Assembly: GCA_051876105.1 (NCBI GenBank)
Contig: JBJEHN010000058.1
Span: forward strand, 1 to 7,113
Direction of reading: 5' to 3'
DNA length: 7,113 nucleotides
From: W2P13-069 sp051876105
Lineage (GTDB): Bacteria; Actinomycetota; Coriobacteriia; Coriobacteriales; QAMH01
In this document: piece after piece, positions 5,836 through 7,113 of the stretch
Position numbering within the stretch: the first letter of the stretch is position 1
Layout of the letters: every line of letters begins with the position of its first letter
Program-made: the position numbers and the translations under genes
The notes under the pieces: generated by a model
Databases searched by the model: none
What the model was told of the DNA's origin: nothing
What the model saw: only the letters and a program-made list of their open reading frames with translations

Positions 5836-5935
5836 NNNNNNNNNNNNNNNNNNNNNNNNNNNNNNNNNNNNNNNNNNNNNNNNNNNNNNNNNNNNNNNNN
5901 NNNNNNNNNNNNNNNNNNNNNNNNNNNNNNNNNNN
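5836..5935. other. Assembly gap (100 N)
   Basis: Exactly 100 undetermined bases, the usual placeholder for a scaffold join of unknown length. It separates the operon promoter from the terminator of the repeat-protein gene. The true distance between these genes, and whether something lies between them, is unknown. Confidence 0.98.
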
Positions 5936-5966
5936 CCTCAGCAGCTTCGTTCCGGCTGAGCAGCGT

Positions 5967-5999
5967 CCAAAAGAAAGGGGCCGCCAAGCTGGCGGCCCC
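5967..5999 (-). terminator. Intrinsic (Rho-independent) terminator of the repeat-protein gene
   Basis: GGGGCCGCCA (5977-5986) and TGGCGGCCCC (5990-5999) form a perfect 10-bp GC-rich stem with a 3-base loop. On the minus strand the stem is followed by TTTCTTTT. It begins 35 bases after the stop codon of the repeat-protein gene, exactly where its transcript should end. A weaker hairpin (CTCAGC 5937-5942 with GCTGAG 5955-5960) follows just before the gap. Confidence 0.88.
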
Positions 6000-6034
6000 G
6001 GGGTGCTTGCGCTGTGCTCGCTTTGCGCGTGCGG

Positions 6035-7113
6035 TTACTGCCACTTGAGGATGAGCTTGCCCTTGGAGCTCTTCCAGTACTTGGTGCTGAAGCCAGGGCA
6101 GTTGGCAAAGCTGATGGACGAGACCTTTTTGGCGCTGGCCTTTGCGCCCGCGACGCTAACGATGCCCTTGCCAGAGCTGGTGTAGTACATGCTCGAGACA
6201 GTACCCTTGCGGCTTGGGTCGTACTTGCCGGCGATAGCCGCGGCCCAGGCCTTGGAGGCACCGCTGCCTGTGATCTTGCCCGTGTTGTAGCAAGCGCTCA
6301 CCTTCTTGCCGTCGTTGTCGAGGAAGCCGAAGACGCCGCCCACGCACTCGCCCTTGTTGAGGCTCACGGCACCGGTGTTGTAGCAGTTGCTTGCCGCCAG
6401 AAGGAGGTCGCCTGCCACGCCGCCTACGCGCATGGTGCCCTCGCTCAGCTTGACGGTGACCTTGCCGGTGTTGAACGACTCCGTGAGAGCCACCGGCTTG
6501 GCCGTGTAGTTGCCCTTGTGGCCGATCACGCCGCCCACGCAGGCCAAAAGCTGGCTGTTCTTGTTCGCGCCAACACCCGTGTAGCTCACGGCGCCCGTGT
6601 TGGAGCACTTGCTGGCACCATAGGCGATCATGGCCACGCCCGCCGCGCCGATGTACTCCTGGGGGACCTTCCCCTTGCCCTTGAGCGCCGTGGAGTTGAC
6701 CGTGACCGCGCCGCTGTTAGAGCAGCTGGTGAGCGAGTCTGCCGAGTATGCAACGCCCGCCGCGCCCAGGGAGCGGTCTGGCAGCCAGCTCGTTGCGGCG
6801 CTTGCGGTGTAGCTGATGGCGCCGCTGTTGCTGCAGGACTTCAACGTTGCAGTGGTGGAAGCGGTGACGCCGCAAACCAGCCAGAGGTTCTCCGTACCGG
6901 CGCCCTTCACCTTGATGGCGGCGGTGTTCTTGCAGCTGGAGAACGTGTTGCCGGTGCCGGCAGCGGCGATACCGCCCGCGTAGCCTTCAGAGTTGGTGTT
7001 GCTCACGTTGATGCTCACCTTGTTGGTGCAGTTCTTGAAGGTACAGCTTGTGGCGTAGGCTGCGACGCCGCCGATGTAGTCATACGCGGAGGCCTCGCGG
7101 CTGGGCGAGTCGA
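6035..7113 (-). CDS. GLUG-like repeat surface or secreted protein, 3' part (5' end outside window)
   Basis: The frame is open to the window edge, so 358 C-terminal residues are visible and the start is missing; the GTG at 7018 is an internal Val codon. The protein consists of repeats of roughly 31-43 residues that alternate a GG-V/I-x-G/A segment with a C-[SYK]-N-[ST]-[GA] turn. Cores in visible numbering are at C60, C93, C130, C169, S212, C243 and C274, plus a diverged one at C28. The pattern resembles GLUG-type beta-solenoid repeats of bacterial adhesins and other surface proteins. The C-terminus ends YWKSSKGKLILKWQ, like the aromatic cap often closing such repeats. No LPXTG motif, TM anchor or catalytic domain is visible, so attachment must rely on the missing N-terminal part or be non-covalent. 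Twelve cysteines are present, mostly at the repeat turns. It is followed by a strong terminator. An adhesive or structural role is inferred only. Confidence 0.8.
   Translation of the reverse strand, partial: DSPSREASAYDYIGGVAAYATSCTFKNCTNKVSINVSNTNSEGYAGGIAAAGTGNTFSSCKNTAAIKVKGAGTENLWLVCGVTASTTATLKSCSNSGAISYTASAATSWLPDRSLGAAGVAYSADSLTSCSNSGAVTVNSTALKGKGKVPQEYIGAAGVAMIAYGASKCSNTGAVSYTGVGANKNSQLLACVGGVIGHKGNYTAKPVALTESFNTGKVTVKLSEGTMRVGGVAGDLLLAASNCYNTGAVSLNKGECVGGVFGFLDNDGKKVSACYNTGKITGSGASKAWAAAIAGKYDPSRKGTVSSMYYTSSGKGIVSVAGAKASAKKVSSISFANCPGFSTKYWKSSKGKLILKWQ

Noticed and set aside
5309..5959. Plus-strand frame running through the regulator gene into the N gap
   Set aside because: It is antisense to the response regulator and is kept open only by the undetermined bases.
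7016..7018. GTG at 7018 as the start of the repeat protein
   Set aside because: The same frame continues open with matching repeat sequence (GG segment and C-x-N turn) to the window edge, so this is an internal valine codon.

Overview
The window looks like chromosomal DNA of a GC-rich, probably anaerobic actinobacterium of the class Coriobacteriia (Eggerthellaceae/Atopobiaceae-like). The reasons are the high GC content of the genes, the GTG start options, a 12-TM membrane protein fused to a LuxR-type DNA-binding domain (a regulator type expanded in Eggerthella and relatives), and a GHKL/LytTR two-component pair. The taxonomy is inference from gene types; no rRNA or housekeeping marker is present. 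A run of 100 N (5836-5935) shows this is a draft scaffold, so the genes on either side of the gap may not be true neighbours.

Layout. 76-1959 (+): membrane-bound LuxR-family regulator with 12 predicted TM segments, a four-cysteine patch, an Ala/Pro/Ser-rich linker and a C-terminal HTH. 1960-2235: convergent intergenic region holding a small dispersed-repeat-like element (1968-2010) and a striking AT-rich island (about 2038-2209). 2236-3138 (-): a 300-aa regulator made of two MarR-type winged-helix units in one chain. 3139-3614: a 476-bp spacer rich in inverted repeats; it contains A-tracts in helical phase, a near-perfect 13-bp-arm inverted repeat, and a well-formed Shine-Dalgarno followed by ATG-TAA. 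3615-4949 and 4949-5689 (-): an operon of a LytTR response regulator followed by an AgrC-like GHKL sensor kinase, overlapping as TGATG, with a candidate promoter and a 10-bp-period direct repeat upstream. 5836-5935: scaffold gap. 5967-5999: strong intrinsic terminator for the last gene. 6035-7113 (-): 3' part of a probable secreted or surface GLUG-like repeat protein, cut by the window edge.

How they may work together. Three of the five genes, plus the sensor kinase, are regulatory, so the window is mainly a signalling neighbourhood. The response regulator and kinase clearly form one unit. No agrB/agrD-like processing protein or signal peptide is visible, so the signal they sense is unknown. 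The LuxR protein and the double MarR protein are convergent and probably independent. The repeat protein could be a surface product under such control, but the gap prevents any firm link. I see no phage, transposase, CRISPR or RNA gene. The most unusual items are the fused double-MarR protein, the structured 3139-3614 spacer with its start-stop element, the cysteine patch in the LuxR protein, and a surface repeat protein with a cysteine at a fixed place in most repeats.
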